From positions 2,046,001 through 2,110,000 of the forward strand of contig NZ_JAJEJP010000002.1 in the NCBI RefSeq assembly GCF_021390495.1: a stretch of DNA of 64,000 bases, given 5' to 3'. Each line of letters opens with the position of its first letter. The stretch's first letter is position 1. Both the position numbers and the translations under genes were made by a program. Under the pieces are notes generated by a model. It saw only the letters and a list, made by a program, of their open reading frames with translations. It had not been told where the DNA came from and made no database searches. Shown here piece by piece: positions 52,511 to 61,110 of the stretch. This stretch comes from Paraburkholderia sp. ZP32-5. GTDB taxonomy: Bacteria; Pseudomonadota; Gammaproteobacteria; Burkholderiales; Burkholderiaceae.

Positions 52511-53863
52511 TCAATGGCCCGCGCGCTCGCCGAGCGGACCGCCGCGATGGGGAGCGGCGGTGGATGTCGGCGTGGATAGGCGCGGCGCGAAGCGAAACAC
52601 GAGCAGCAGCAATGCGCCGATCATGCCGACCACCGCGAGCGAGAACATGCCCGCCTGCGGCGAGCCGATCATGTGTTCGGCGAGGCCCTTCAGATTCGGC
52701 GCGACGAAGCCGCCGAGATTGCCGATCGAATTGATCAGCGCGATCCCGCCAGCGGCAGCCGCGCCGCCGAGATAGCCGGTCGGTAGCGTCCAGAACAGCG
52801 GCTGCACGCAGACGAAGCCGATCGCCGCGACACAGAACGCCGCGATCGCCAACGCCACCGACGAAGTCATCGCCGATGCGGCGATCCCGAGTGCGGCGAG
52901 CACCAGCATCGCCGCAGCCCACTGCCGGTGATAGCCATGCCGGTCGGCGAAACGTGTCACGCAGAACGTGCCGATGATCGCGGCAATCCACGGAATCGCG
53001 GTGAGCAGCCCGACCTCGACGCCCACGTGGCCGCCGCTCGCGAGCGCGGCGACACGCGTCGGCAGATAGAACACGACACCGTATACGCTCATCTGCACGG
53101 CAAAGTAGATCGCGCTGCAGAACAGCACGCGCGAATCGCGCAGCGCGGCGAGCACCGACGCGGGGCCATGCGCGAGCTTCCGGCGGTCCTCCTCGCGCAG
53201 CGCGTGATCGAGTGCTTTGCGCTGCGCGTCATCGAGCCAGTTCGCCTGCGCGGGCCGGTCGGTCAGATAGAAGTAAGCGACGACACCCACCACCGACGCG
53301 GCCAGTCCCTCGACGACGAACAGCCACTGCCACGGATGCATGCCGAACGGACTGGCCGCATCGAGCAATAGACCCGACATCGGACTGCCGAACAGCATCG
53401 CGAGCGGAAAGCCGAAATAGAACATGCCGACGGTCTGCGCACGCGTTCTGGCCGGAAACCAGTTCGACAGGAACAGGATGATGCCGGGGAAGAAACCCGC
53501 CTCGGCAATCCCGAGCAGCGTGCGCAGCACATAGAAACTCGTCGCGCTATCGACCAACGCGGTGCACGCGGACACGATGCCCCACGTCACCATGATGCGG
53601 CTCATCCAGATCCGCGCGCCGAAGCGGTACATCAGCAGATTGCTCGGCACCTCGAATACCGCATAGCCGACGAAGAAAATGCCCGCGCCGAATGCGAATG
53701 CCGCATCGCTCAGGCCGGTGTCGGCCTGCAGCACGTTCTTCGCAAAGCCGACGTTCGCGCGATCGAGAAAAGCCAGCATATACATCAGGATCAGAAAAGG
53801 CAGCAGTCTCGTGCGCGCTTTGGCAATCGCGCTGTCGAGCACCGGGCTCGCGGTCATCGTCAT
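52511..53863 (-). CDS. MFS transporter, anion:cation symporter (ACS) family
   Basis: A 450-residue MFS protein of the ACS type (tartrate, glucarate and similar acids). The start LPFLILMYMLAFLDRANVGFAK with its Asp-Arg pair is diagnostic, and AFAFGAGIFFVGYAVFEVPSN is the family's second and third segments. It is directly upstream of the sugar-acid dehydratase and probably imports its substrate. It is divergent from the LysR gene at 54065, and GGAG precedes the ATG. Confidence 0.88.
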   Translation of the reverse strand: MTMTASPVLDSAIAKARTRLLPFLILMYMLAFLDRANVGFAKNVLQADTGLSDAAFAFGAGIFFVGYAVFEVPSNLLMYRFGARIWMSRIMVTWGIVSACTALVDSATSFYVLRTLLGIAEAGFFPGIILFLSNWFPARTRAQTVGMFYFGFPLAMLFGSPMSGLLLDAASPFGMHPWQWLFVVEGLAASVVGVVAYFYLTDRPAQANWLDDAQRKALDHALREEDRRKLAHGPASVLAALRDSRVLFCSAIYFAVQMSVYGVVFYLPTRVAALASGGHVGVEVGLLTAIPWIAAIIGTFCVTRFADRHGYHRQWAAAMLVLAALGIAASAMTSSVALAIAAFCVAAIGFVCVQPLFWTLPTGYLGGAAAAGGIALINSIGNLGGFVAPNLKGLAEHMIGSPQAGMFSLAVVGMIGALLLLVFRFAPRLSTPTSTAAPHRGGPLGERAGH

Positions 53864-53984
53864 GCATCGTCTCCTGGTTTTTTAAGGGCACGGCGGGCAT
53901 CGCGACGACCGTCACGGCCATCCTGCCCATCGGGCGACAATCGCTAGTGTGCGAAACTATCCAGTCACTGACCACTGATTAATT

Positions 53985-54000
53985 CGAATCGGCCGATTCG
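53985..54000. promoter_or_regulatory. 16-base perfect palindrome, probable LysR operator
   Basis: The site CGAATCGGCCGATTCG is perfectly palindromic and is flanked by TTAA on the outside (TTAAT to the left, TTAA to the right). It lies between the divergent MFS (start 53863) and LysR (start 54065) genes, 65 bases before the LysR start, where a LysR-type binding site is expected. Binding by this LysR is inferred from position. Confidence 0.65.
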
Positions 54001-54064
54001 TTAAAGTTATCGCTCGCGATCCTTATGCGGATTCATCGCAACCGGTCATGACAGGAATACGGAT

Positions 54065-54964
54065 ATGAATCTCAGGGCCCTTCAATGCTTCGTGATTCTC
54101 GCGGAGGAGCTCAATTTCAGCCGCGCGGCCGAACGGCTGCATATCGCGCAACCCGCGCTGAGCCAACAGATCCGTTCGCTGGAAGAAAGACTCGGCACGC
54201 AACTGGTCGATCGCGCGCGGCGGCCGCTGATGCTGACCGAGGCGGGACACTATCTGTGCACCGAAGCGCGCCAGATACTCGGCTCGCTGGACCAGATGGC
54301 GCTGGCCGCGCAGGAAATCGGCATCGGCCGGCGCGGCTGGCTGAGCATCGGCTTTACGCGCTCATCGATGTACAGCGTATTACCGCCCGCGTTGAAAAAA
54401 TTCCACAAGGCGTATCCGCAGGTCGAACTGAAGCTGTTCGAAATGCTCACCGAGGAACAGACCGATGCGCTGCGCGACCTGCGCATCCATATCGGCATCG
54501 GCCGGCAACCGCTGGCCGCTGAAGGCTGCACGTCGGTCACGCTGCTGCGCGAGCGTGTGATGGTCGTGCTGGAAGCGGGCCATCCGCTCGCCGCACGCAA
54601 AACGGTGCGTATCGCCGATCTCGCCGATACGCCGCTGATTCTTTATCCGAAGCATCTGAATGCGCCATTCAAGCGCTCGGTGCAATCGCTGTATCGCGAT
54701 GCCGGCGTGACGCCGCTCGTCGCGCACGAAGCTTACGAAATCCAGACAGCCATCGCGCTCGTCGCGGCAGGGCTCGGCGTGACCGTGGTCGGTGAATCGG
54801 TCGCGCGTCATGGACGTACCGATGTTGTGTTCCGTCATCTGGCGGGGCCGGGTTCGTCGCACCGCTCGACGCTGGCGGCCACCTTCCGCACCGACGATGC
54901 CTCACCGCATCTGCGCGCGTTCCTTGAATGTCTGCCGGCGCCGCTCAGCGACGCCGCACTATAA
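54065..54964 (+). CDS. LysR-type regulator of the flanking catabolic genes
   Basis: A 299-residue LysR regulator: helix-turn-helix about 5-62 (FSRAAERLHIAQPALSQQI), then an effector-binding domain. The recognition region fits the CbnR/BenM-like branch that senses aromatic or dicarboxylic ligands. It lies between the leftward MFS-dehydratase pair and the rightward MFS-ligJ-ligK cluster and may regulate one or both. The ligand is unknown. Confidence 0.87.
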   Translation: MNLRALQCFVILAEELNFSRAAERLHIAQPALSQQIRSLEERLGTQLVDRARRPLMLTEAGHYLCTEARQILGSLDQMALAAQEIGIGRRGWLSIGFTRSSMYSVLPPALKKFHKAYPQVELKLFEMLTEEQTDALRDLRIHIGIGRQPLAAEGCTSVTLLRERVMVVLEAGHPLAARKTVRIADLADTPLILYPKHLNAPFKRSVQSLYRDAGVTPLVAHEAYEIQTAIALVAAGLGVTVVGESVARHGRTDVVFRHLAGPGSSHRSTLAATFRTDDASPHLRAFLECLPAPLSDAAL

Positions 54965-55112
54965 GCAAAAGCCTATACAAGCATAAGCAAGCGGTCTTGG
55001 ACTCCCGGCCCGTGCGTTCCTATCATGGGCGGTACGCCGATTGCATCATCAGGCGCACATACGACAAAACGCAGCGACGGCGACAGCCGTCCGCGCATGG
55101 GACGGAGACAGC

Positions 55113-56435
55113 ATGACCGCATTCGATGAAGCCGCAACGATGCGCAAAGTGTATGGGCGTTTGATGCCCATGCTCTTCGCGATGATGTTCGTCAATTATC
55201 TCGACCGGATCAATATCGGTTTCGCCGCGTTGGACATGAACAAGCAGCTAGGCTTCAGTCCAGCGGTGTTCGGGTTCGCCGGCAGCATCTTTTTCGTCGG
55301 CTATATGCTGCTCGAAGTGCCGAGCAATCTGATTCTGCATCGCGTCGGCGCGCGTGTGTGGATCGCGCGCATTCTGCTGACGTGGGGCGCGGTGGCCGCC
55401 GCGACCGCGTTCGTATTCAACGATACGAGCTTCTATGTGCTGCGCTTTCTGCTCGGCGTGATGGAAGCGGGCTTTCTGCCCGGCATCGCGGTCTATCTGA
55501 CCAAATGGTTCCCGGTACGCTACCGGGCGCGCGCGGTCGGCGGCTATATCATCGCGGGCTCGTTTTCCGCGGTGCTCGGCGGTCCCATTTCGACCATGCT
55601 GATGACCTACGCGAACGGTATTTTCGGTCTCGCCGGCTGGCAATGGATGTTCATTCTCGAAGGCCTGCCCGCGATGCTGCTGGGCGTGCTGACGCTGCGC
55701 ATCCTGACCGAGCGTCCCGCCGACGCGAACTGGCTGTCGAGCGCGGAAAAGAACTGGCTGGAAGCGACGCTCGCCGCCGAACGTGAAGCAGTCGGTGGCA
55801 ACCGGCATTTTCCGCTGCTGCGGGTCGCGAGCGATATCCGCGTATGGAGCCTCGCCTGCCTGTTCGGCTGCGCGCTGGTCGGCATTTACGGGCTGTTTCT
55901 GTGGCTGCCGCAGATCGTCAAGAGCCTGGGCAACCTGAGCAATATCGAAGTCGGTTTTCTATCGGCCGCGCCGCCGCTGCTCGGCGTATTGGGCACCTTC
56001 CTGATCAGCCGCAGTTCCGACCGCACCGGCGACCGCAAGAAGCATCTCGCGTTCGTGTACGGCATGAGCGCGCTCGCGATTGCCGGCAGCGCATATGCGC
56101 CGAATCCCGTGATCGCCTATGCGCTGCTGTGCCTGACCGGCCTCTTTATCTACGCGGGCAATCCGCTGTTCTGGAGTCTCGCCTCGTCGTTCAGAACCGG
56201 CGCGGCGGGCGCGGCGACGATCGCGCTGATCAATACGATCGCGCAATTCGGCGGCCTGGTCGGGCCGTGGAGCATCGGGCTGGTGCGCAGCGCGACCGGC
56301 AACTTCAAGCTCGCGCTGTTGACGATCGCGGCATTTCTGGTCGTCGCGACGATCATCGCGCTGGTGATGCGGGTTACGCCGGCCGACGAGGAAGCCGCAT
56401 CGCTCGCGCCCGGCGATGCCGCTCCGCGAGTTTGA
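55113..56435 (+). CDS. MFS transporter (ACS family) of the LigJ/LigK cluster
   Basis: A 440-residue ACS-type MFS transporter with the typical LMPMLFAMMFVNYLDRINIGFA start. It is upstream of ligJ in the same direction, with 54 bases between. It should import the aromatic or tricarboxylic compound feeding the LigJ/LigK steps. I use ATG 55113 with GGAG upstream; the longer frame to 55041 lacks one. Confidence 0.87.
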   Translation: MTAFDEAATMRKVYGRLMPMLFAMMFVNYLDRINIGFAALDMNKQLGFSPAVFGFAGSIFFVGYMLLEVPSNLILHRVGARVWIARILLTWGAVAAATAFVFNDTSFYVLRFLLGVMEAGFLPGIAVYLTKWFPVRYRARAVGGYIIAGSFSAVLGGPISTMLMTYANGIFGLAGWQWMFILEGLPAMLLGVLTLRILTERPADANWLSSAEKNWLEATLAAEREAVGGNRHFPLLRVASDIRVWSLACLFGCALVGIYGLFLWLPQIVKSLGNLSNIEVGFLSAAPPLLGVLGTFLISRSSDRTGDRKKHLAFVYGMSALAIAGSAYAPNPVIAYALLCLTGLFIYAGNPLFWSLASSFRTGAAGAATIALINTIAQFGGLVGPWSIGLVRSATGNFKLALLTIAAFLVVATIIALVMRVTPADEEAASLAPGDAAPRV

Positions 56436-56489
56436 AGCCCGCTTCGAAACACATGCACCGAACGCAACTGTAGAAAGGTCATTGCCTAC

Positions 56490-57530
56490 ATGATTATCGA
56501 TTGCCACGGTCATTACACGACCTCTCCGCCGCAGCACGAAGCGTGGCGCAAACAGCAGATCGCCGCGCTGAAAGACGGTCTCGCGCCACCGCCACGTCCC
56601 TTTATCAGCGACGACCAGATTCGCGAAAGCATCGAAACCGGCCAGTTGCGCGTGCAACGGGAACGCGGCACTGATCTGACGATCTTCTCGCCGCGCGCGG
56701 CCGGCATGGGCCATCATCTCGCCACCGCTGACGCCAATGCGCACTGGTCGAGCGAATGCAACGACCTCGTGCAGCGTGTGTGCGAGATGTTTCCGCGCAA
56801 CTTCGTCGGCGTGTGCCAATTGCCGCAAGCGCCCGGCGTCGCGCCCGCCAATTGCATCGGCGAATTGCGGCGCTGCGTGGAAGAACTCGGCTTTATCGGC
56901 TGCAACCTGAATCCCGATCCGTCCGGCGGACACTGGAGCGGCTTGCCGCTCACCGATCGCAGCTGGTATCCGCTGTATGAAGCGATGGTGGATCTCGACG
57001 TGCCCGCGATGATTCACGTGTCGTCGTCGTGCAACCCGAATTTCCATGCGACCGGCGCGCACTATCTGAACGGCGATACGTCGGCGTTCATGCAGCTATT
57101 GCAAGGCAATCTGTTCGCGGACTTCCCGACGCTGCGCTTCATCATTCCGCACGGTGGCGGCGCGGTGCCTTATCACTGGGGCCGTTATCGCGGACTCGCG
57201 CAGGACATGAAGCAGCCGCTGCTCGAAGAGCATCTGCTGAAGAACGTGTTCTTCGATACCTGCGTGTATCACCAGCCCGGCGCGGAATTGCTCGCGAAGG
57301 TGATTCCGGTCGAGAACATTCTGTTCGCGTCGGAAACGATCGGCGCGGTGCAAGGCATCGATCCGCGCACCGGTCACTACTACGACGACACGCGCCGCTA
57401 TATCGATGCAATCGAATGGCTCAGTGAAGCGGACCGGCAACGCATCTACGAAGGCAACGCGCGGCGCGTGTATACGCGGCTGTCGGATCAACTCGATAAG
57501 CAATTCACCACACGGGGAGCAACGGTATGA
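56490..57530 (+). CDS. ligJ: 4-oxalomesaconate hydratase (LigJ)
   Basis: A 346-residue amidohydrolase-superfamily enzyme very close to LigJ of Sphingobium. The start MIIDCHGHYTTSP, the FSPRA segment, LNPDPSGGHW and HGGGAVPYHWGR are shared landmarks, and the metal ligands fit HGH and the HGGG and DTCVYH regions. It hydrates 4-oxalomesaconate to 4-carboxy-4-hydroxy-2-oxoadipate in the protocatechuate 4,5-cleavage or gallate pathway. Its stop overlaps the ligK start by 4 bases. The ring-cleavage genes that would feed it are not in the window. Confidence 0.9.
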   Translation: MIIDCHGHYTTSPPQHEAWRKQQIAALKDGLAPPPRPFISDDQIRESIETGQLRVQRERGTDLTIFSPRAAGMGHHLATADANAHWSSECNDLVQRVCEMFPRNFVGVCQLPQAPGVAPANCIGELRRCVEELGFIGCNLNPDPSGGHWSGLPLTDRSWYPLYEAMVDLDVPAMIHVSSSCNPNFHATGAHYLNGDTSAFMQLLQGNLFADFPTLRFIIPHGGGAVPYHWGRYRGLAQDMKQPLLEEHLLKNVFFDTCVYHQPGAELLAKVIPVENILFASETIGAVQGIDPRTGHYYDDTRRYIDAIEWLSEADRQRIYEGNARRVYTRLSDQLDKQFTTRGATV

Positions 57531-58198
57531 ATCCATTGGGATGGCGCGAATACGCGTGCGCGCCGCAGGCCAGCGCGGCGACGCTGGCTGCATTGCGTGA
57601 ACTTGCGGTATCGCTGCTCAGCGACAACATGGCGCGCGCGAGCGGCACGGTCGGCCTGCAACCGTTTCATCGGCCCAAGCCGATGGCCGGTACCGCGCTG
57701 ACGATTCGTACACGACCCGGCGACAATCTCGCGATTCATCGCGCGTTCGAGTTCTGCCGGCCGGGTGACGTGCTCGTCATCGACGGCGCCGGCGATCTGA
57801 CCCAGGCGCTGATGGGCGAGATCATGGCAACCTTCGCGGCAAGCCTCGGCGTGCAGGGTCTCGTGATCGACGGCGCGATTCGCGACGTCGGCGCGTTGCG
57901 CGAGCGAGATTTCCCGGTGTACGCGCGCGGCGTCACGCATCGCGGCCCCTACAAGAACGGGCCGGGCGAAATCAACGTCCCGGTCACCGTGGGTGGCATG
58001 GTCGTGCATCCAGGCGATATCATTGTCGGCGACGAGGACGGTCTGCTTGCGATCCCACCCGCCGACGTCGATGCGGTGATCGAAGGCGCGCGGCGGCAGC
58101 AGGCGAAGGAAGCGGCCGCGCTTGCGTCGATTGCGAACGGCACGTTCGACCGGACCTGGGTCGCCGCGCAACGGGACCGGATGATGAACGGATCATGA
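57527..58198 (+). CDS. ligK: 4-carboxy-4-hydroxy-2-oxoadipate aldolase (LigK, RraA-like)
   Basis: A 223-residue class II pyruvate aldolase of the RraA-like family. It splits the LigJ product to pyruvate and oxaloacetate, closing the protocatechuate 4,5-cleavage or gallate pathway. The metal and substrate motif is visible in VIDGAIRDVGAL (about 112-123), with the GGMVVHPGDIIVGDEDG block following. It is coupled to ligJ by the ATGA overlap. Confidence 0.9.
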   Translation: MNPLGWREYACAPQASAATLAALRELAVSLLSDNMARASGTVGLQPFHRPKPMAGTALTIRTRPGDNLAIHRAFEFCRPGDVLVIDGAGDLTQALMGEIMATFAASLGVQGLVIDGAIRDVGALRERDFPVYARGVTHRGPYKNGPGEINVPVTVGGMVVHPGDIIVGDEDGLLAIPPADVDAVIEGARRQQAKEAAALASIANGTFDRTWVAAQRDRMMNGS

Positions 58199-58216
58199 AC
58201 CACGACCATTAACTAC

Positions 58217-58615
58217 ATGGCGCAATATCTGAACGCCGCAACCCTGCTCGAACTCGCGCGCGCCGCGCAACAGCGCGCCACCACTGAGTGCGAATGCACT
58301 CGCACGCCGCTCGACGGCTGGCAATCGCAACCACTGTCGCTCGACGAAACGCTGTTCGAGGAAATCGGCACGCTGATGCCGGAAGACGATCCCGAACCGA
58401 CATTCAGCGAATATCTGCCCGACAAGACCACCTACTGGGCCGCTAACGCGCCGATCGCGCCGCGCTATTTCCCGTACAACCGCTGCGGTGTCTGGCAATG
58501 CTCGTCGTGCAACCGTCTTTATCTGCGCTATGTGGAAGGCGGCGGGTACTTCGTCGATCGCAGAATTCGCGCGCTCAACGCCGAGTTGATCGAGGACGTG
58601 CCGCTGCCCGCATAG
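58217..58615 (+). CDS. small Cys-rich protein of unknown function
   Basis: A 132-residue protein 18 bases after ligK in the same direction. Cys pairs CEC (about 25-27) and RCGVWQCSSC (about 90-99, three Cys spaced like part of a zinc ribbon) suggest metal binding. The rest, with an acidic middle and an aromatic YLRYVEGGGYFVD stretch, matches no domain I recognise. Position suggests co-transcription with ligJK, but a link to aromatic metabolism is unproven. Confidence 0.72.
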   Translation: MAQYLNAATLLELARAAQQRATTECECTRTPLDGWQSQPLSLDETLFEEIGTLMPEDDPEPTFSEYLPDKTTYWAANAPIAPRYFPYNRCGVWQCSSCNRLYLRYVEGGGYFVDRRIRALNAELIEDVPLPA

Positions 58616-58727
58616 CGCCGTTGAATGCACATGCAACGAACGCAACGAAAGAAGTGCTGACGGCGCCGCAGGAAAATCACCGTACGCGGTAACATGGCGG
58701 CCTTGCACAACCGTCAAACACTATTCA

Positions 58728-59624
58728 ATGAAGTCGACGCGCTGGACCGGGGTGTTTTTTCTGCTCGTCACCGCAACCGGCTGGGCCGTGAACTGGCCCG
58801 CGATGAAAATACTGCTGCGCGAGTGGCCTCCGCTATTCTCGCGCGGCGTCGCCGGTATCGTCGCGGCCCTGCTGCTGATCGTGATCGCGCGCTGCGCGGG
58901 CGAACGTATCGTGATTCCTCGCCGGCTGCTGCCGCGCGTGCTGCTCGCGGCCAGCACCAACGTGTTCGCGTGGATGGGCTTCTCGACGATGTCGATGAAA
59001 TGGCTCAGCGTCAGCGAAGGCGCGCTGCTCGTCTACACGATGCCGATCTGGGCCATGCTGCTGGCGTGGCCGATCCTGTCGCGGCGGCCATCCGCCGAAG
59101 GTTTTATCTCACTGATACTCGGACTCGCGGGCGTCGTCGTCCTGCTCGGCGGCCAGGGTTTCGCATTCGATAGCGGCAAACTCGTCGGCGTGATGTTCGC
59201 GCTGCTCGCCGCCATATTGTTCGCGCTCGGCACCGTCATCACACGCACACCGATTCCCGTGCCGCCGATCACGCTGGTTGCATGGCAGGTCGGTATCGGC
59301 TGCGTGCCGATGGCCATCGTGGGATTGCTGGTCGAGCACCCGGACTTCCATGCGCTCGATAGCGCGGGCCGTGCGGTGATGATCTATATGACGCTGGTGC
59401 CGATGGCCGTCTGCTATCTGGCGTGGTTCGCGACGCTGCGTCATCTGCCGCCGGAGGTTGCGTCGATCGGCATGCTGCTCGTGCCGATCATGGGTATCGC
59501 CGCGGCGGCGCTATCGCTAGGCGAACCGCTCGGCCTCCGGGAATTCGCCGCGATGGCATTGACCTTGAGCGGCGTCGCGCTCGCCCTCAGACGCAAGCGC
59601 CCCGATACGCGCGTCGCGACCTGA
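58728..59624 (+). CDS. EamA/DMT-superfamily exporter
   Basis: A 298-residue membrane protein with ten segments in two EamA halves (about 5-135 and 150-288), of the drug/metabolite transporter superfamily. Glu/Pro-rich loops such as WPAMKILLREWPP and LSLGEPLGLREF are typical. It may export an amino acid or metabolite; the substrate is unknown. It is convergent with the exopolysaccharide genes and 12 bases separate the stop codons. Confidence 0.87.
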   Translation: MKSTRWTGVFFLLVTATGWAVNWPAMKILLREWPPLFSRGVAGIVAALLLIVIARCAGERIVIPRRLLPRVLLAASTNVFAWMGFSTMSMKWLSVSEGALLVYTMPIWAMLLAWPILSRRPSAEGFISLILGLAGVVVLLGGQGFAFDSGKLVGVMFALLAAILFALGTVITRTPIPVPPITLVAWQVGIGCVPMAIVGLLVEHPDFHALDSAGRAVMIYMTLVPMAVCYLAWFATLRHLPPEVASIGMLLVPIMGIAAAALSLGEPLGLREFAAMALTLSGVALALRRKRPDTRVAT

Positions 59625-59636
59625 AACGGAACCGGG

Positions 59637-59984
59637 CTACGCGTCGTCTTCCCGGTCCGCGTGCGTGACGGTCATCAGTTTCTTCACCCGCCTTGTAATA
59701 TCGGCCAGCACGCCGCCGGAGCGATTCGCACCATCTGTGGCCTCGCGCCGGTGCGACATACGCTGCAGGTCATGCCAGTCTTCATCGAGCGCCCGAGCGT
59801 GAGCCGGCGCGCTAAACGGCCATTCGAGCGCGACCGCGCGCATCAGCGCGGCGCGCGAATCTTTACCGGCACTGTCGATATACGCATTGATGGTCGCCGC
59901 CTCGTGCCGCGCAGAGTCCTCTGAATCGACCGCAATGAAGTCGTTCAGCCCTTCTATATGGACGCACCACAACTGTTCGCTCAC
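59637..59984 (-). CDS. small hypothetical protein ending the exopolysaccharide operon
   Basis: A 115-residue protein from GTG 59984 with AGGAGA about 8 bases upstream; frames further upstream lie in the ATP-grasp gene. It has a mixed alpha/beta N-terminal half (WCVHIEGLNDFIAV) and a charged C-terminus. No domain is recognised. It lies 38 bases after the ATP-grasp gene in the same direction, so it is likely part of the operon. Confidence 0.65.
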   Translation of the reverse strand: MSEQLWCVHIEGLNDFIAVDSEDSARHEAATINAYIDSAGKDSRAALMRAVALEWPFSAPAHARALDEDWHDLQRMSHRREATDGANRSGGVLADITRRVKKLMTVTHADREDDA

Positions 59985-60022
59985 GTCGCGTCTCCTGCTG
60001 CGTGCCTGTTCCTCCGCGGGCT

Positions 60023-61108
60023 TCAGGCTATTGATCTGCGGGGCGAAGCTCGGCGCACGGCCCGAAGCCGTTCCCAGTTCAGATCCGAAAAGCACGGACC
60101 TTGCGTGGCTTCGCTGAACTTCACATCGTTGTGCTCGCCGTTCCACTCCATCACCTGCACGCGATTGTCCGCATCGACAGTCAGGTCCCAGCCCACGCAG
60201 CGCGCAAATGGAATCTTGCTGTGCAGCCGGAGCACGGTCGCCACGCACTGCGCAAATGATGGAATCGTGATACCCGCAAAACGCACGCCTGAATCCGGAT
60301 GCGTTTCCGTCGCGCCCCAATCGCTCATATAGCCTTCATCGCCTAGCTCGCCAGTCGCGAGCCTGACCGGCACGCAGACTTCGCGATCGGGCTTGATATG
60401 CGTGTCATCCGCCCTGCCGAGGCGCAGAAAACACGCGCGAATCGAAATATCGCCAGTGTCGTCCACCACGGTCGTAAAACGCAGCGTCGCCACCGCTTTG
60501 GATGCAAACGCATCGAATAGCGGATGTTGAATGATGAATTTCTGTATCACCCCATTACCGAGCGACCGGATGAACTGGGGATCGAAATTCGTTCTGTCGA
60601 AGATATGAACGCCCGCGCCCTGGCGCGAGCCGTCGAGCTTGAAAACTACCCGCTCCACGCGTTCGAAAACCATCTCTTTCACGTCGCACTGCGGCACCAC
60701 GACACTGTCGGCCGTGAAGAACAGACCATTGGCGAAATAGGCAATGTCCGGAAAAGCGTCACCATCGAAGATCAACCGCGTCAGCGGCTTCAGACTCGAT
60801 ATCCTGCCGTACCAGCCCTTCATATGCGGCACCACGACGCTTGCATAGTAGTTGTCCGGAATCCAGCCTTCCTTGAAGGTGCCGCTAAACGCGGTGTAGA
60901 CCCGAAGCCACGGCGCGTAGATCGCATCGCCGAACACGTCGGACGCATACGTGTCCGCGAGTTTCAGGTTGGCCGGATCGGCCTTCCCGTACTTTTTTTC
61001 CAATAGCTGCAATACCCTCCTCGCCTGCGCGCCGTGCCCCCAATGAAATGTGTACTGGGCGACCCGCTTCGCGGATCGTCTCGCGATATGCTCGAAATTT
61101 GTTAGCAT
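60023..61108 (-). CDS. sugar-transfer-associated ATP-grasp protein
   Basis: A 361-residue protein of the ATP-grasp superfamily, matching the sugar-transfer-associated group found in polysaccharide clusters. The ATP-grasp landmarks are VFKLDGSRQGAGVHIF (about 151-166), GNGVIQKFI and, near the C-terminus, GWDLTVDADNRVQVMEWNGEHND with the Mg-binding Glu/Asn. It likely ligates a carboxylate to an amine on a sugar or lipid intermediate; the target is unknown. It follows the glycosylphosphotransferase gene by 2 bases. Confidence 0.8.
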   Translation of the reverse strand: MLTNFEHIARRSAKRVAQYTFHWGHGAQARRVLQLLEKKYGKADPANLKLADTYASDVFGDAIYAPWLRVYTAFSGTFKEGWIPDNYYASVVVPHMKGWYGRISSLKPLTRLIFDGDAFPDIAYFANGLFFTADSVVVPQCDVKEMVFERVERVVFKLDGSRQGAGVHIFDRTNFDPQFIRSLGNGVIQKFIIQHPLFDAFASKAVATLRFTTVVDDTGDISIRACFLRLGRADDTHIKPDREVCVPVRLATGELGDEGYMSDWGATETHPDSGVRFAGITIPSFAQCVATVLRLHSKIPFARCVGWDLTVDADNRVQVMEWNGEHNDVKFSEATQGPCFSDLNWERLRAVRRASPRRSIA

Positions 61109-61110
61109 TT

